Source: Allodiplogaster sudhausi
Taxonomy: Eukaryota; Nematoda; Chromadorea; Rhabditida; Diplogasteridae
Direction of reading: 5' to 3'
Length of the DNA stretch: 64,000 nt
Assembly: GCA_945643635.1 (NCBI GenBank)
Contig: CALZFC010000004.1
Location: 2,858,501 to 2,922,500 of the forward strand
The stretch's first letter is position 1. Every line of letters begins with the position of its first letter. A model generated the notes under the pieces. The model was not told the DNA's origin. It saw only the letters and a list, made by a program, of their open reading frames with translations, and did no database searches. The translations under genes and the position numbers were made by a program. Below, one piece after another: positions 23,051 through 36,040 of this stretch.

Positions 23051-26000
23051 GGTGGTTCGCTCTCTCTCTCTCTCGGGGGTTCGCTTTTTCTCTCTCGGTG
23101 GACTCTCTCCTTCTTGTGTTAGCTAAAAGTGCTTTTCTGCACGTTTCTGTGAGTTGTGGCCAGTTCGCCAAAAATAATCCAAAGAAGCCCCAGCTCCGCA
23201 AAATATTCTCTTCGATTCCTATTGCTCAAAATGGCAGATAGGTACGGCTATTTCATCGAGATCTTACATTAAAACAACAAAGCAATTCGGCATCAGCTAT
23301 TCGGGAAAATCCTGTGATTCAATTTGAACGAATAGCCGCTTCTTCATTGTTATCCAATGTAGAAGGCGAGAAAAAGGCCTTCTTCATGTGTGTGATCGTG
23401 TGTTTGTAAAAGATAGGCTGTCTTCAGATGCTGCCTCTGGTAGATGTGTTAGAATGTGCAAAGGTCTTTTTACTTTTTTATAGTGCAAGCGACGTTGTGT
23501 ATTATATCTTGCCATGGAATATGGCAGTGTATGGATATGTTTGGTGAAACGTGAAGATTAGTGCACACCGCATGACCTTATATGCGCAATTGTATTCATG
23601 CTCAGGCCACAAAGTCATAAATATCTTATGAAGCGATAAGAATTTCGGAAAGAGTTTTTTAGTCCTAGTAAAATATAGAGCATCACCAAATTTAAACCAC
23701 CATAAGTACATGCTTGTAATGATCCATCGTCAGATCTGATTGTGAGATTTTCCTCGGAAGAGTCAAACAGTATTTGAATTCAATAAATACTACTCTTGCA
23801 TATGTATGTACATATTTTAAAAAAAGTCCGCAAACTAAAGAATATATGTCGGGTTTACCCTATAACATCAGGGTTTTTTTTTTTAAATTAATTGAAGAGC
23901 ACCGCTGTTTTCCTAATTCTAAGCACGAAACTCAACAGTAATCCGTTCGGCTTTTTCTGTGCTGATATCAGGCAAACGGCGCGAATTTAAGAGTGGATTT
24001 TGGCTCCTTTAATGCAGTAAGTGTGCACTTTAATGCTCTTCTGCGTTAAAAACAATAAAATAAGCACTCTTAATTTGAAGGTGATAATCTTGCACGAATT
24101 TAAATGAAACGAAGTATGCATATTAAATTAATTTAAAAATAGAAATATTGATCATGACAGGAAATGCAGACTGAGGAATTGAGCCTGCGACATAATTAAA
24201 TGGAATTGAACAGCTGTCATTTATCCTTTAGACTTTGATCTGAATTTTTCTCCATTTTTTCTATCGGCGTTGCACTGTGACGAATATATGAAGAGTGTTT
24301 GGAGGACATATAAACCACCGTATATTGCGAATAATATCTTTATTTCATTCTTGCTGTCAATTCTTATCTCTCTTTTTAAAAACAATAAGCGCCTGAACTG
24401 ATAGATTAGTCCATATCTTCGAAAGAAGTAAGAAAATTGAATTAATACTTCAGTATTCATAGAAACGGGCAAATAAAGGTAATTTTAAAGCAGTACCTCA
24501 CCGACTGTATACCGCAGACATCCCGAATAATATTGACAATATCACTTAAAATAATCTCGCATCTAATTGTAAAGCATCGAGCACCGTTAATCGAACGTTT
24601 ATTTGCAAAAAGAGATGGAGGCCACATGAACTGAATGTTGATATGTAAAGGGATTCATCATGATACGAGCAGAAGGACAATGAGAGTATAGCATCACCAA
24701 GCAAAATATAGCATCACCAAGTCAAAACCGCCGTATCTTTGTAAGGATCTCTCTCATCGGATCCGCGGATTTGATAAATCAATACTATCATATTTAAAAA
24801 AAAAGAAGTCAGCTACGAAATCAACAATTGTTCAGTATTTGTTATGATATTCGTTACCTTATTTTTGCGTAATTAATTTGTTTGCACTGCTGTTTTTCTT
24901 TATAAGTGTCACAGGACCTACATACATAATTGAGACCGTCGGAAAAATATGTTTCTTTTTTAAAATGATAAATGTGAATAAAAAAGTTTCAGTTAGGCCG
25001 TTTAACGTTGACGGGGTCCCTTATGCCCTTTGAATTGAAAACAACCAAATTAAGTTTTAAAAAATATATATATTTTAAGATGCCCTGTACACATTAAAAC
25101 GGAGCGGAAATTGACAGCGAAATAAAGCGTGCTTTGTGGAAATGCAAACAACCGTAAATGTTTTATAATATATATCTTTCTTTCTTGCTTTCAATTGTTT
25201 GCTTCTTTAATTTGTCTGAACAGATAGAGTGCATACGCCGTTGGGTTTTTTCCTAACTGTTTACTAAAATAATTGACAGAGTAAGTTGCTTATCATCGAC
25301 CGAAGTGAGAAAATATAATTACTCATAATAAACTGTCTTTTTTGAATTCGCAAGCAGCCAACTGTCGACTTCCCTTTGATCGCAAGCGTCTTGGTCTTTG
25401 GCGCAACACGCATTCTCATGCACCTCACCACGTCTCCAACTTCATTATGTCTTCCTGTCACGCTCTCGCTCTCTCACTTTCTCTCACTCTCTCTCTGTCC
25501 CTTTTTTCAACGATCACAATTTGACAAGCTATCCATTATTATCCACATCCTTATGTTTCATTGTGAAATTATGCTGTTAAGATCCATCGTAGTTTGTGGT
25601 TAGGTGAACTTTCCACATATCTGGTTTTTATAAATTCACTGAGTTATATTCAAAATAGTCTACGTCTTCGGTCGGATGTATTTCCGGCTCTCTTCATTTA
25701 CCCAGAAAGTTTAGTAATTTGCAATTTTTTGTTAAATGATGCTGCTTAATCAGCAATTCTTTATGTTTGAGAGCATGGAAGTGTTTCCTTATGTCTGACA
25801 AGGACGGAGAACTACGCGGCGTGTAGTCTGCTCCTCGCCTACCATGGTAGTTGTAGTCTGCTCCAAATCAGTCAGCCAGTCATTCCTTCCATTCCTCTTT
25901 CTTTGCTCTATTCTCTCTGCTTTCCTTTTATTAGAACAGCACATGGCCATCTTACAATTAAGTAGATAAAAGGCAAGATTTCGTATTGTTACATATTCGC

Positions 26001-26173
26001 ACGTTCGGAGATTGGTAATTCTTTTTATCTCTCTTCTATTTTTATATTTCTCATTAGTCGACAAAACATCCTCAAGTGTTGTTACATTATTATTAATGTA
26101 TCGAATAAATAAATAAATAGATTTCAGCAAAGCAGTGCTTCCCAAATTTTTTCGTGTGTGTACTGACTGAGGA
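22376..26173. other. Intergenic spacer with dispersed repeats
   Basis: No convincing exon was found. A CT microsatellite is at about 23005-23050 and another CT-rich stretch at about 25465-25500. Several diverged copies of a repeat with 'aaaccaccgtaaat', 'aataatatctt' and 'gaagtgagaaaat' blocks occur at about 24290-24470, 24700-24760 and 25125-25320; 23650-23760 carries a shorter related block. Confidence 0.5.
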
Positions 26174-26417
26174 ATGTTCCGCAACAAAACCGCAGTGATA
26201 ACGGGTGCCTCCCGGGGCATCGGCAAGGAAATCGCGCTGAGTCTTGCCAGGGTACGCAACTTCTCTTTTTTTATCACTGAGTCGCGTCACCCTTGTGTCT
26301 GTTGCAGGAAGGAGCGAACATTGTGGTCGCTGCAAAGACAGCTGAGACGCATTCCAAGTTGCCTGGTACAATCTACACTGCCGCCAAGGAGATTGAGGAG
26401 GTCAGTCTATCTGTATC

Positions 26418-26461
<44 letters not shown>

Positions 26462-27662
26462 TGAGTCTTTAAAGGAAATTATTTGTAGACGGATGTAATA
26501 GGCTTGTGTATTTTGTGCAGTTGAAAAGCTTTATGTTGAATATGGAAAGGTCGACTTATAGGCAAGAGGCCGTGCTCTTCCTTGCATTGTCGATGTCCGC
26601 GATGAGAAGTCCGTGGATGCGGCGGTGGCCAAGTGTGTTTTCATCTTTTATGGTATCTCTTTTGGTAATTTGGTATCTTTCTTCTATGGGTAATTGAATT
26701 ATAATTTTTTCACTTTCCTCTTTTATTATGCTAATTTTTTAATTTTGCTAAGCACACGTTCTTATCTATTTTGTGCTTTTCCTTACAATTAATATTTATG
26801 AATAAAAAATTAATAAGATTCGGCGGCATCGACATTCTCATCAACAACGCGTCTGCGATCTCTCTGACTGGCACTCTCGAGACTGAGATGAAGAGATACG
26901 ATCTTATGCACTCAGTCAACACGAGAGGCACTTTCCTCATGTATGTGTACTCATCAATTTCCATTTCATTTCAATTTCTTTATCGCAGAGACCGATGTGG
27001 GGAATATCTTTGAGATAAATTATAATCATTGGCAAAATATACTCTGGTGTCAGGCAATTTAAAGTAGAAATAATAATAGTAATAAAATTAAACATGAAAT
27101 AGAAATGTAAGGGGAAGAGAGAGGGGGAATATAGAGAGAAAGAGAGAGTAATATGTCTTTTAAGCAATCTGGACAGCAGCGACTGATATGCTGCACGGAG
27201 GCAACGGGCGCAAGGGAAGTCGCACTCCGCAGATCATGGCCGATGCTGCGATTGCCATCCTCAAGAGAGATTCATCCAAGTAAATTTAATTATTTATTTA
27301 TTCATTTAAAATAAATTCACATGTGACGACACTTGCATAGACATTAAATAACAGAATTATTAAGAGTTTACATTCTCGACTCTTTTTCAGGTTTACTGGT
27401 AACTTCGCCATCGATGAAGATATCCTACGAGAGGAGGGAGTCACAGACTTCTCCAAGTACCAGTCTGATCCGAGTTAGTTCATCCTTCCCTTCTTATGTT
27501 TCATGTTTCAAGTAATAAAGAGCCTGGCTTTGGGGAAGTCATTACACCCCTTCATTTCAAGGCGACTCACTCCTTCTGCCGGATTTTTTCGTCGAATGGG
27601 AGAAGTACGATACGTTCAAGGCTCAGGGAGCCATCAAGAACAATCTATTTTCGAAAATTTAA
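26174..27662 (+). CDS. HSDL2-like short-chain dehydrogenase lacking its catalytic exon
   Basis: Exons: 26174-26251, 26308-26400, 26562-26632, 26818-26940, 27165-27279, 27391-27473, 27562-27662. They encode the Rossmann TGASRGIGK motif, then EGANIVVAAKTAETH, IVDVRDE, FGGIDILINNASAISLTGTL, VNTRGTFL, and after a gap AIWTAATDML, FTGNFAIDEDILREEG and PDFFVEWEKYD. The order matches the peroxisomal enzyme HSDL2. The segment between VNTRGTFL and AIWTAAT, about 60-70 residues with the YxxxK active site in the family, is absent from the 26941-27164 interval. The flanking exons are out of phase with each other (2 nt left over against 1 needed). There is no SCP2 domain. The predicted protein ends SKI, a plausible PTS1 peroxisomal signal. 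It is either a decayed copy or an assembly deletion; as written it cannot be a working dehydrogenase. Confidence 0.8.
26419..26453. repeat. TA microsatellite
   Basis: (TA)n run in the second intron of the HSDL2-like gene. Confidence 0.85.
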
Positions 27663-28037
27663 GTGTCGACTTTTGAATAAAGAAGCGTCCATTGACCCCC
27701 ATGATGGATTCAGTGCTCTACCAATAAAAGAAATGATTTCAAGCAAAAATCAGGCCTTCAATGAGAGCACTATAATATAGTAAAATACGGTACCACCAAG
27801 TCTAAACTGCCTTACATATGTATGTTCGCTATGATCTATTCGTCGGCACAGAAATGTTCTCTTCACGAAGACTTAATTTGAATTTGATATCAATATTTTA
27901 ATATTCAAAGAAAAAGCAATCTAGCAAATCAATAATTTTTTAGTATATCCTAAAGTGTTGTTTTTTAACATTAATATATGAGCTCATCGTCAGCTGTTGG
28001 CCTCTTCTCCGTAAGTGCGTCAAGAATATTTTACAAT

Positions 28038-29827
28038 TTAAGAGAGCCTCTCTGTAAGACTCAAGAGAGGTCCAAACAGCTCTGCCCTAGATGCAAGATG
28101 TCTGTTCCAAACATTGAGAATGTTTTCAGACATTACCAAGGTCCTCAACATAAACTTTTTGGGAAAATTTTATTTTTATAAAAATTTTCTTTCCAGGAAT
28201 ACCCAAAAGTGTGCTCAAATTTTGAAAATTCATATCTGGCTATAAAGTCAAAATTATTTGCTATTCTTTTTTTTATTCGATTTCTCGTCGAATGCTTAAT
28301 ATAAATTATCCCAAGACCTTCTTTCGAAGTTTCATTTTTGATGTTAAATTTTGTCAAGAATGTTTTTTCACATGAGTTTTCGCACGTTGTGTACCCGCTG
28401 TGTACCTAAACCTCATTTGCGCGTGGGATTTTAATTTCAGATTAAAGAGCATGAAACACTGTATAACATATCTGAACGTGTCTATGACATTTTCACACAA
28501 AGCATGTTTCGTTGATAAAATCTTGAAAATTCAATTTTCGAGTATTTTGGAAAATGGATGAAAACCTCTTTCGTGAAGTTTAGTGCACCCGGGCTTCAAG
28601 AGACCAATATATCTATTGTTGTATCTTGTAGAGCACAAAATTCTACACAACATATATTCACGATACATCATTTCGAGTTCCCCCTTGCTCCGAAATATTA
28701 ATTTCTAATTCACTGTCCGAGCAAAATTTTTCTTCGGGTGAGGATTATTAAGGCGATAACTTTAGAAATAGTTGTTTTCGCGCAAAATAACAAGCTTTCC
28801 CGTGGGCAGACAAAACTTGAAGGAAAAAAATGGCAAAATGGGCAGTGAAAAGTAAAAAAAAACAATTTTGCCCCAAATCTCGCTTAGGGGGGGTTATTCG
28901 ATACCAGGAACACGGGAAAGCTTGTTATTTTGCGCGAAAACAAATATTTCTAAAGTTATCGCCTTAATAATCCTCACGCGAAGAAAAATTTTGCTCGGAC
29001 AGTGAATTAGAAATTAATATTTCGGAGCAAGGGGGAACTCGAAATGATGTATCGTGAATATATGTTGTGTAGAATTTTGTGCTCTACAAGATACAACAAT
29101 AGATATATTGGTCTCTTGAAGCCCGAGTGCACTAAACTTCACGAAAGAGGTTATCATCCATTTTCCAAAATACTCGAAAATTGAATTTTCAAGATTTTAT
29201 CAACGAAACATGCTTTGTGTGAAAATGTCATAGACACGTTATTGTAGAGAATAATTTGCTGAATAGAACTATTTGTTTTTCTTTCTTTGGGCGTCTCATA
29301 TGTGGCCGGTTTTAGCCATTTTGTAAAATCGCCTTGGTGAGACTTACTCCTATTCGCGTAACTTTTTCGGGGCTCCGGGGAACGAAATTGAACTTGATTC
29401 TCAGATATGTTATACAGTTTTTCATGCTCTTTAATCTGAAATTAAAATCCCACGCGCAAATGAGGTTTAGGTACACAGCGGGTACACAACGTGCGAAAAC
29501 TCATGTCAAAAAACATTCTTGACAAAATTTAACATCAAAAATGAAACTTCGAAAGAAGGTCTTGGCATAATTTTTATTAAGCATTCGACGAGAATTCGAA
29601 TAAAAAAAGAATAGCAAATAATTTTGACTTTATAGCCAGATATGAATTTTCAAAATTTTAGCACACTTTTGGGTATTCCTGGAAAGAAAATTTTTATAAA
29701 AATAAAATTTTCCCAAAAAGTGTATGTTGAGGACCTTGGTAATGTCTGAAAACATTCTCAATGTTTGGAACAGACATCTTGCATATAGGGCAGCGCCTAC
29801 TGGAGCCTTACTGAGAGGCTCTCTTAA
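28038..29827. mobile_element. 1.8-kb TTAA-bounded palindromic element
   Basis: Inverted ends start TTAAGAGAGCCTCTCTG on the left and end in the matching sequence and TTAA on the right. The arms of about 770 bp pair closely around a loop at about 28805-28909. The right arm has an extra segment of about 165 bp (about 29240-29405) absent from the left arm. No transposase was found, and short open frames in the arms have no recognisable motif. TTAA ends suggest piggyBac-type targeting, which is an inference. Confidence 0.85.
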
Positions 29828-32800
29828 ATCGTTCGGCTTATCGAAAGTTTCGGCAAAAAAATCTTTTTGAATTTAAAAAAAAACAACAGCTTCAAGTATG
29901 GCTTTTAAGGTATGTAGGCCGCCCCGTTGCCATGCTCTTCTGCGTTCAAAAACAAAAAGATATCCTGATCGAATTGAAATGCAGTAGCATATGCCTAGAT
30001 TTATAAAATGAAAATTTTTCGAGCGTTCTCCATATTTTCTTGCTTGGTGCTCACATTGGCCAGTGGCATAATTAACGCGAACTTACTAGTACAGGGCATT
30101 CCAGCATCACCCAGCGGCGTTGACTGAAGAGACGCTATTAAATGTGCGCTATGAACATGTAAACCATCGTAAATGGAGAATAATATATTGTTTTTTTTTC
30201 TTTTTCGTATCTGACACTCTTCTTTTTTTCTGATTTCTAACCATTTTCTAAAAATAATTTACAGGGTAAATTTCTTATCATCAATTGAAGTGAGAATATT
30301 GAATTAATATGACAATATTTATTGAGAAATGCGACAACACAGAACAATTTAGATGGTTTTAAAATACAACCTCACTGATTTCATGTTAACTATTCCACGT
30401 AAAAATGCAATACAAATAATATCATAAGAGAAATATTGATAGCTATTTCTTTGTACAAGAGAGAAGAGGAAATATGCTATTGATGGATATGCGAGTGAGA
30501 GAAAGAGGGGGGAGGTGGAGAATAGCGATAGGGAGATCGGAAACAGAGATATGTAGGAAGAGACATTGGGTGTCAGTTATTAAGATAAAAAGAAGTTGAA
30601 CATCATTGCAGATGAAAGTCACTAACTACATCGTCCCAGGTGCCGCAGATAAAGCTCGATAGATATGTATCATAATTCATCGTCAAAATGTGGAATTTGG
30701 TCTCGTGCAAAACCGATCATGGGCATTCTGATCTGACTGTTAGAGTGCGCTGTAATTGAAAGAATTGAAATTAATAAAATTATTTTATAGAAATTATATA
30801 TAATTAGTGAATTAATATTGATTGTTAAAATGTAGTGCACTTTCCAGGCGAACCGAAACTTCAAACGACGAAGTTCTAAAGAGTGCGCTATGGACATTCA
30901 AACCACCATAAGTGAGCCATAATATCTTTTTTCATTATCGATGTCAATTTGTTCGCTTTGTTTATGCTGCTTTGCCAGATGGAGAACGCTGTTTTGTTTT
31001 TCAAGCAAGTCTAACCTTAATATTTTACTTAAAATAATTGGCAGTGAAATTTGCCAATGTTCGACAGAATTAAGAAATTAAATTAAGATGACAACATTTC
31101 TTGAGATATGACTTCATAACGACGTCTAGTGCGTAGTTCCTTGCTTGGCCATCATAATTCAATAACATTGAACAGCTGTCATTTGACTTTAAGCAGGATC
31201 GTTCTGAAAAAATGACAACGTAAGTTGAGTATAGCATTGCTTACATTGAGGACGCAATAAAGTGTGAGTTATCGACAATGATGCAAAGGAGGAATCGGTT
31301 ATTTTGTTGTGATTACGAGGGAGTAAGATTTTTATTTGGCTATGTTCATCTCAATTCCGATGTCATGTTACAGTGCCAGACAAAAAAAAATCCATACTTT
31401 CACAACTTCGAGTGTCTCTGTCGTGAATGGCTCTACTTGTTATATAGGATAGTTGTCACTCGATTTCGAGCTGGAGAATGAGTAAACAGAGCAATATGAA
31501 CAATGAGGTGAGAGAGGCATACACAATAAGAGAGATAATTAAAGAGAGAGAGAGAGAGAACGAAGGAGAGAGCGCGAGAGAGAGAGACAGAGAACGAAAG
31601 AGAAAGACTGATCAAATCTTCTCCATACATACCATCTAATCTTATCATGCCTATTTTTTAATTGTTGAAGTTGTCATAACTTATTTCTCGGTGTGATTCT
31701 GTTATATACATAGATACTGTCTTTTCTTGCCGTAAAGTGTCTTTCTAGATTTGGCAAACAGCCAACTCTCTCCATTTGCCGTTGATCGCAAGCGACTCGG
31801 TCTTTTTACGTATCTTTATCTTTATCTTTATCAGCAGGTATGAAATACTTTTCGAATAAAATACAATAGGGAAAGTATAAACTTGTTACCATGAGCTGAT
31901 GTAATAAGGCTGCTTCAGGGCTAGCCCATTAGAAAAGACAATAATACAGCAACAAGGAAGTACATAAATAATGAAAAGGCATTTATGAAACTAATAATAG
32001 TATTGTGGACAAAGAAATATGAACTTAGAAAACAGAGAGAAGAGAAAAAAGAAGCACTCAAATAGCTTTTAATTAATGAGAGAGAGTAAGGGAAGCTATC
32101 AGACGTCGGGCAAGAGGACGATTATCAAAAATTGTTTTTTTTCTACAATTCCCCTCCGGTCTTTCTCTCTTTCTGTCACTCTCTCTCTCTCTCTCATTCT
32201 CTAGCCCGCTCTGACTCCCTCTCTTTCTTTCTCTCTCGCTCTCTCTCTCTGTCTATCATCGTTCGACTAGTGTTCTGCCGTTTACTTATCCAAGTATTCA
32301 TGTTTTGGACCCATCATAGTTTATAGTTAGTTGATTCAACCAGGAGAATCCGTCCAACAACAAACTCTGATGTGTCTTTATCGTGCATCCTCGTTGTGTC
32401 TTTTATTGCAAAAAAATAAATAGCACGGAAAATTGCTCATCTTCGACAGAAGTGAGAAAATTAAATTAAAACGACAATATTTACTGTGACGTGACCACAC
32501 AATAACATCCAGTAAATAATTATTTTGTTAGCTCTCGGCATACGGCTCCCATTGTTGATTGGCTCGCACTTTGTTTCATTATCGAATATTTAAAATAAAA
32601 AAATAAAAAAAATGATTAGTAAAAAATCAAATCCCCGTGAAACTCTTGTGTGTTCATTTTGATGCTCATTAAGTTCTCTACAAATTTTATCCACAGATTA
32701 CACATCATGGAATCCTTTTCTGTGGCAATGTGACGTGGCATGGCTGCCGCAAAATGAATTAAGCTCATGTCAGTTCATTCTAGGTGCATACAAACATACA

Positions 32801-33237
32801 ATGTACATACATATTTCCTACATTTCAGCCTTCGATTCTCTGTGCAGTTTCTTTCAGTCCAGCTCTGGCAGTTATTATATTGCATGCCTAAATTGGCATA
32901 ATAGCAGCAAACATTGACCATTGGACAGCTAGCAGATGCTATTTACATACATATGTAGGAATATACATATATATACTATGTTGGTCTATAGGATGTACGC
33001 ATTGTATGCACATGAGTTTTATACATGGCGTAATCTGCAAGAAATTCACTCCATATGATGACCGCGTCATTATGTACTAATCCTTTTTTTATGAACGGCC
33101 GCAAAGCTTGGTTTGCTGAGGTTAGCCAAGCTAGGAAAGCAAAGTAGCAATAATATGAGAAGGGAATGAATTGTGTTGCGGGAATTTGAAATGTCACATA
33201 TTTTTCGGTGATCGCCCTCCTTAATACAGAAGCCAGT
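29828..33237. other. Spacer with dispersed repeats and CT tracts
   Basis: Contains diverged copies of the 'aaaccaccgtaaat' repeat at about 30140-30330, 30885-31100 and 32420-32510, a GA tract at about 31540-31605 and CT tracts at about 32160-32255. From about 32480 rightward the sequence is also present from about 37170, so it is the start of a segmental duplication. No exon was recognised. Confidence 0.55.
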
Positions 33238-33884
33238 ATGGACGCGACATTCGCAGACGTGCTCACGTTTTTTTATCTCTTCTTTGTCATTTTTGGCGTC
33301 TATGGCAACTTGTGCGTCGTCGGAGCAACGATTCGCCGCAAGTTGGTCTATTTTTTTTACTTTTGGTAAATTTTTTAACTGATCCTTCTGTTTAATAAAC
33401 AAAATTATACAAAACTACCCTTTGAAAAATATTATTATGCATTTTAGAGGACTCGACTCAAGTTGGTCAACTCTTAACTGGTCCATTTATTTAATAAACA
33501 AACATAGCCAAGGATAAGATGCTCGATATCTGCGGCCACTTCGTCAGATTCCGTGAGGCGAGGAATCGTCTCGAAATCTATCCCATCCTGGGTCCCTCGA
33601 CCATTCATTAATTCCTTGAACTAACCGGATAAAGACTTTAAAGCCAAGAATTAAATAGCATTATTTTTAGAAAAAAAATAATGTACTCTTTGAAAAGTAG
33701 TATTATTATGCCATTTTAGACAAATCATTAACTTAAGAGAGCTTCGAAGCTCGTGCAATATTCTCATCGCTCTTTGCTCGCTCATGGACGCCTTCCGCAT
33801 CTTTGGCCATTTGCCAATGATTGCCGGTCCTCTCTTTGGCACGGTCATTACGCCACCATTGATCTGCTTCGCAATTGAGGTTTA

Positions 33885-33891
33885 AAGAGAG

Positions 33892-33982
<91 letters not shown>
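33885..33982. repeat. GA microsatellite
   Basis: Long (GA)n tract in the second intron of chemoreceptor copy 1. Copy 2 has only a short GA-poor remnant at the same position, so the repeat expanded after, or shrank since, the duplication. Confidence 0.9.
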
Positions 33983-34850
33983 TTGAGATCTTCAGCCGCT
34001 CCGTAGTAAAGTGTCGTCGCTTTTTGATAGGTAATTCCGATGTCGTTCGTTACAGATTCTGGTAAACAATGGCAGCATGGTAGACAGTGTGTGAGAGCAC
34101 GTTCCAACTATACGAAACATATTATGCCCGTGATTGCCTGTCCTATCCTTGGTCCGGTAAGATGATTGTGTAATCGCTCGGAGAATGTGTCCGAAAAGTG
34201 TAGGACTTTGTCATTTTAGATAATCAATAGAGATAAAATGGATCTTTCAGGTAATTCCTCTTATCGGTGTACTCGCTGGCTCGGTTCTGATTGTCTCCAT
34301 TGCGGTTGACCGCCTTCTCGCCTGTGCTGCTATCAACTAGTGAGTTTTGTCATTTTTTGTCATATTTTTAAATAAAAATATATGCAAAAAATTGAAGTTT
34401 GGTCAGTGAAACGGCCGATACGAATTGCAGTTATAAGAACGGGGCGCGCTATCTCTCCGGACATCTCTTATTCGTCTCTGCTTACACTGCCGCACAGATA
34501 TCGATTGTCCTCTTCTTTCTTGGCCCGGAGTATGACTTTTGCTTCCTGCTTATTCAACATAGCTTCTCTAGAAAATATTTACCATTCACTGCGGATAAAA
34601 TGTAACGAACTTTATAATAATAATATATTTGAGCTCATTTCCGTGCTCGTTGCCATCAATGTTCCACGGAGTGGCGGCGTATGTGTGGATAGACTTAACA
34701 ATTGCATTGAATGCGATCGCACTCGTCATCTACGTCGTCGTCTGCAGAGGCTCGGTGAGAATTTAGATTCTAATTTCATTTTTCGCATTCCTTTTTCTTC
34801 CGTTCACTTTATCAATAAACCGATAAAGAGCATTTTGGATGCGAGCAAAG

Positions 34851-34851
34851 G

Positions 34852-34882
<31 letters not shown>

Positions 34883-34892
34883 CTCTCTCTCT
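34851..34892. repeat. CT microsatellite before splice acceptor
   Basis: (CT)n tract ending just before the acceptor of the last exon of chemoreceptor copy 1. The same arrangement is found at about 39577-39650 in copy 2. Confidence 0.85.
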
Positions 34893-35594
34893 TTTTCCAG
34901 GCAACGCTGGCTCCCTCCGCCGTATCTTCCGATCCATGCTGATAATCACGGTCGTGACGGTGGGTGGCTCGACGGTGACCGTCGCCATTGACTTCTTCGC
35001 CGCCTTCTTCGTCGATGCCACGAATGGCCTGCCACGCGAAGTGACTCTCATCGCTGGCCTCTTCGTCAACACTTCCGTCACCGCCAACGCAGTCATTCTC
35101 TACCTCACAAGGTTCTGTTTCATCCTACAGCCAAAAGTGCACTGCTAACTTTGTTTGCATTTTCCTACACGACTCGTGCACGCGCAAAGAACAATTTTTT
35201 TTAAACTGTGGAGACCACGATGTGAAGATAGGATCATGAGCTCATTCAGGAAACGCAATCGTCTTACAATTAATGTAACGTGGTTCCATTTGTATGCACT
35301 GTACTTAAAAAATTCTCGATTCATCATTGGGCCATCGAAAAAAAAAATTAGGAAACTTAGAGTGAATTGAGTGGACAAAAGATATTATAGTAGAAAGCAA
35401 ATGTGATGGAGGTGAATGGAAAATTTTTTGTGGTCTTTTTTTATGCAGGCGTGCATCTGAATCTTTAAAGAAAACCTAAATTAGATTTAATGGACAAGCT
35501 TACGATGAGACCTTTTCGTAAATTTTATTTAAAAAAAGAAAGAAGAAAACACTTAAAAACTATGCCCTCATTTCGTAATCATCATTGCATTTAC

Positions 35595-36040
35595 ATACCG
35601 TATTTTCTCTATTAGTACCCCCGGGGGTTCTATTTTTCAATACCCTTGCGAGAGGGGGGCACTATTAGAGGGAGGGGTTCTATTAGAGGGAGGGGTTCTA
35701 TTTTTCAATGCGAGATACTTAAAGTTTAATATCAACATTTAATTCCCAAAAAAAGAAGAATCGTAGCCCGAATTCTATGGAATCATCACTGGAATATCCG
35801 TTTTACAACAGATTTATCATGAATTTGGCATCACTTCATTGGAAAGAGCACCCCATGCCTCCAGGATCCGTTCGTAGTACAGCTAGAGATGAGGTATTAG
35901 ACTGTTAGGGGGGGTACTATTGGAGGGGGGGTTCTACTAGAGGGAGGGGTTCTATTTTTCAATGGCATTTTCAGAGGGGGGTACTATTAGAGGGGGGGTT
36001 CTAATAAAGGGGGGGGGTACTAATAGAGAAAATACGGTAT
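35595..36040. mobile_element. MITE with G-rich interior (family I)
   Basis: The ends are ATACCGTATTTTCTCTATTA and its inverted copy. The interior has repeated 'ttctattagagggagggg' units and several G-runs on the plus strand. Smaller relatives occur at 46059-46174 and 50142-50487. No coding sequence. The repeated G-runs could fold as G-quadruplexes (inference). Confidence 0.75.

Larger units (their letters stand above)
33238..35148 (+). pseudogene. Srsx-like chemoreceptor, copy 1, frameshifted
   Basis: Exons by comparison with copy 2: 33238-33341 (MDATFADVLTFFYLFF, GN-CVVG of TM1), 33720-33879 (TM2), 34251-34339 (TM3 with VDRLL), 34431-34529 (TM4), 34634-34754 (TM5, VWIDLTIALNAIALVIY), 34901-35148 (TM6-TM7). 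In the TM5 exon, copy 2 reads GTCTGGCGGATGCTGCAG where copy 1 reads GTCTGCAG. This 10-nt loss shifts the frame, and translation would stop at 34942, before TM6. The frame then stays open over the homologous TM6-TM7 region, so the loss is recent or is bypassed by an alternative donor. An acceptor-like TACAG lies 8 nt before the ATG, as expected for trans-splicing or a 5' intron. Confidence 0.75.

Noticed and set aside
25789..26277. 162-codon frame opposite the HSDL2-like gene
   Set aside because: It overlaps the well-supported first HSDL2 exon on the other strand and has no motif of its own.
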